A program made the translations under genes and the position numbers. A stretch of 50,746 nt of DNA from Kiloniella sp. (lineage in GTDB: Bacteria; Pseudomonadota; Alphaproteobacteria; UBA7985): contig NZET01000015.1 in assembly GCA_002690455.1 (NCBI GenBank), positions 1 through 50,746 of the forward strand, written 5' to 3'. Within the stretch, counting starts at the first letter, position 1. Each line of letters starts with the position of its first letter. Under the pieces are notes generated by a model, which was not told the DNA's origin, ran no database searches, and was given only the letters and a program-made list of their open reading frames with translations. Below, in pieces: positions 49,500 to 50,746 of the stretch.

Positions 49500-50531
49500 A
49501 TGACCACCGATCAGAGCCCTCCTGCTTCCCTCGCTGAAATCCGCGCACTGCGCGAAAGCCTACCGACGCACGATGCTGATGCCCGCGCGGCTGCTGAACA
49601 CCGCAATTCAATCCTGACGAAGCCGGCGGGCGCGCTCGCCGACCTCGAGGATATCGCGATTTTCATGGCCGGTTGGCAGGGTCGAGCCATGCCTGAAGTC
49701 AATCATCCACGAACGGCCGTCTTTGCCGGCAATCATGGCGTGGCGGCGCAGGGTGTTTCGGCCTTCCCTGCAGAGGTGACGGCTCAGATGGTCCAGAATT
49801 TTCAGGCTGGTGGCGCCGCGGTCAATCAGCTTGTCGAGGCACTGGATGGCGACCTTATAGTCTATGAGATGGCGTTGAATTCTCCGACGGCTGATTTCAC
49901 GCAAGGCCCCGCCATGAGTGATGAAGACTGCGCTCGGGCCTTGGCTTACGGCATGATGGCGGTCGAGCCCGGTGTGGATCTCCTGATGCTCGGTGAAATG
50001 GGTATTGCCAACACCACCTCGGCCGCTGCGATCTATCATGCGCTCTTTGGAGGCAAAGCAGAAGACTGGACGGGGCCTGGCACAGGCGTAGAAGGCTTGG
50101 CGCTCGAGAACAAAGTTCGCATTGTCCGCGAAGGCGTGGCGCTGCACGCGGGCAATGCGAGCGACGGACTGGACGTTCTGGCGCGACTGGGGGGCAAGGA
50201 AATTGCCGCCATAGCGGGTGCGATTCTTGCGGCACGGATGGCGCGCGTGCCTGTTATCTTAGACGGTTACATCTGCTGCGCAGCAGCGGCGTGCCTGCAC
50301 GCGTGGGCCCCTGAGTCGATCGATCACTGTCTGGCAGGTCACCTTTCCGCTGAAGGGGCACACTCTGACGTGCTTAGACGGTTGGGGAAGAAGCCGATCC
50401 TGCAATTGGGGATGCGACTGGGTGAGGGATCCGGGGCGACGTTAGCGGCACAGATCGTGCGCTCAGCTTGCGCAATGCACACCGGAATGGCGACCTTTGA
50501 AGATGCTGGAGTGAGTGAAAGCGTGCATTGA
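49500..50531 (+). CDS. cobT: Nicotinate-nucleotide-dimethylbenzimidazole phosphoribosyltransferase
   Basis: 343 residues; makes alpha-ribazole phosphate from 5,6-dimethylbenzimidazole and nicotinate mononucleotide. Traits: LADLEDIAIFMAGWQG, VFAGNHGVAAQGVSAFPAEVT, MLGEMGIANTTSAAAI, GPGTGVEG, and the catalytic glutamate region LGMRLGEGSGATLA near the C-terminus. Length is normal. It is transcribed away from cobS. The ribosome site is weak. Confidence 0.96.
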   Translation: MTTDQSPPASLAEIRALRESLPTHDADARAAAEHRNSILTKPAGALADLEDIAIFMAGWQGRAMPEVNHPRTAVFAGNHGVAAQGVSAFPAEVTAQMVQNFQAGGAAVNQLVEALDGDLIVYEMALNSPTADFTQGPAMSDEDCARALAYGMMAVEPGVDLLMLGEMGIANTTSAAAIYHALFGGKAEDWTGPGTGVEGLALENKVRIVREGVALHAGNASDGLDVLARLGGKEIAAIAGAILAARMARVPVILDGYICCAAAACLHAWAPESIDHCLAGHLSAEGAHSDVLRRLGKKPILQLGMRLGEGSGATLAAQIVRSACAMHTGMATFEDAGVSESVH

Positions 50532-50746
50532 GCGTGATAAGCGAGCGCACTCAAAGCAGAAGGCGTTTTGAGCGTCAGCCATGGATGGCGCGCTCGATTT
50601 GACGCCGCTTCGCGGCTTACAAATCTCCCCCGCGCATTCGAACAGACACTCCGAGCTTCGCCCGGCGTGACCCTCTATGCGCGTCAAACCGAAAATGCGC
50701 GACGCCTTGGCGAAGACCGCGAAGCGGTCGAGACAAGGTCGGCGCA
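50532..50746. other. Intergenic tail with GC-rich hairpins
   Basis: No coding frame is convincing. Hairpins: GCCGC-TTC-GCGGC (50604-50616), CGCC-TT-GGCG (50703-50712), GACCGC-GAA-GCGGTC (50715-50729). The first and last share the core CCGC-TTC/GAA-GCGG in opposite orientation, about 110 bases apart, like a small dispersed repeat. They may also end cobT transcription, although no T-tract follows. Confidence 0.5.

Overview
The window looks like a chromosomal segment from an alphaproteobacterium close to the replication-gene region. Evidence: dnaA with rpsT just upstream; dnaN-recF-gyrB in one block; the string ubiE-ubiB-coaBC-dut next to a divergent mutM; AddAB instead of RecBCD; and trpF-trpB-trpA-accD-folC in one run. 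Codons are GC-rich nearly throughout, except an AT-rich patch near 1.68-1.90 kb. I cannot name the genus.

Layout. 0-4 kb is accessory: a partial photolyase-like flavoprotein (minus), a metallo-beta-lactamase-fold hydrolase, an AT-rich intergenic stretch, two unusual tandem-duplicated small-domain proteins, and tRNA-Ser(GCU). 4-9 kb holds an SLC13-type permease, a lipoprotein polysaccharide deacetylase, and a minus-strand MFS transporter with a small membrane protein. 9-17 kb is a plus-strand run: pyrF, a six-helix membrane protein, a membrane domain fused in frame to TrpF, trpB, trpA, accD, folC and a PIN-domain protein. 17-25.6 kb is a minus-strand run: an SH3-like exported protein, tsaE, addB, addA and trxA. 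25.8-30.5 kb is the minus-strand ubiE-ubiB-coaBC-dut-ThiF/MoeB-like run.

mutM, rpsT (with a clear terminator) and dnaA follow on the plus strand. The 480-base space before dnaA contains a cluster of GANTC sites and a small open frame with a good ribosome binding site whose stop overlaps the dnaA GTG. A DUF1501/DUF1800 pair lies between dnaA and the minus-strand dnaN-recF-gyrB block. Upstream of dnaN is an ECF sigma / anti-sigma / membrane-anchored Spy-like sensor cassette. The right end has a GNAT protein, a YgjP-type metalloprotease, an Ada-like AraC-methyltransferase and the late cobalamin genes (phosphatase, cobS, divergent cobT).

Most of the window is housekeeping. The most unusual points are the predicted membrane-anchored TrpF, the leader frame coupled to dnaA, the duplicated-domain pair beside the AT-rich patch, the CnrYXH-like sigma cassette, and repeat-driven Gly-Pro expansions in both AddB and RecF.
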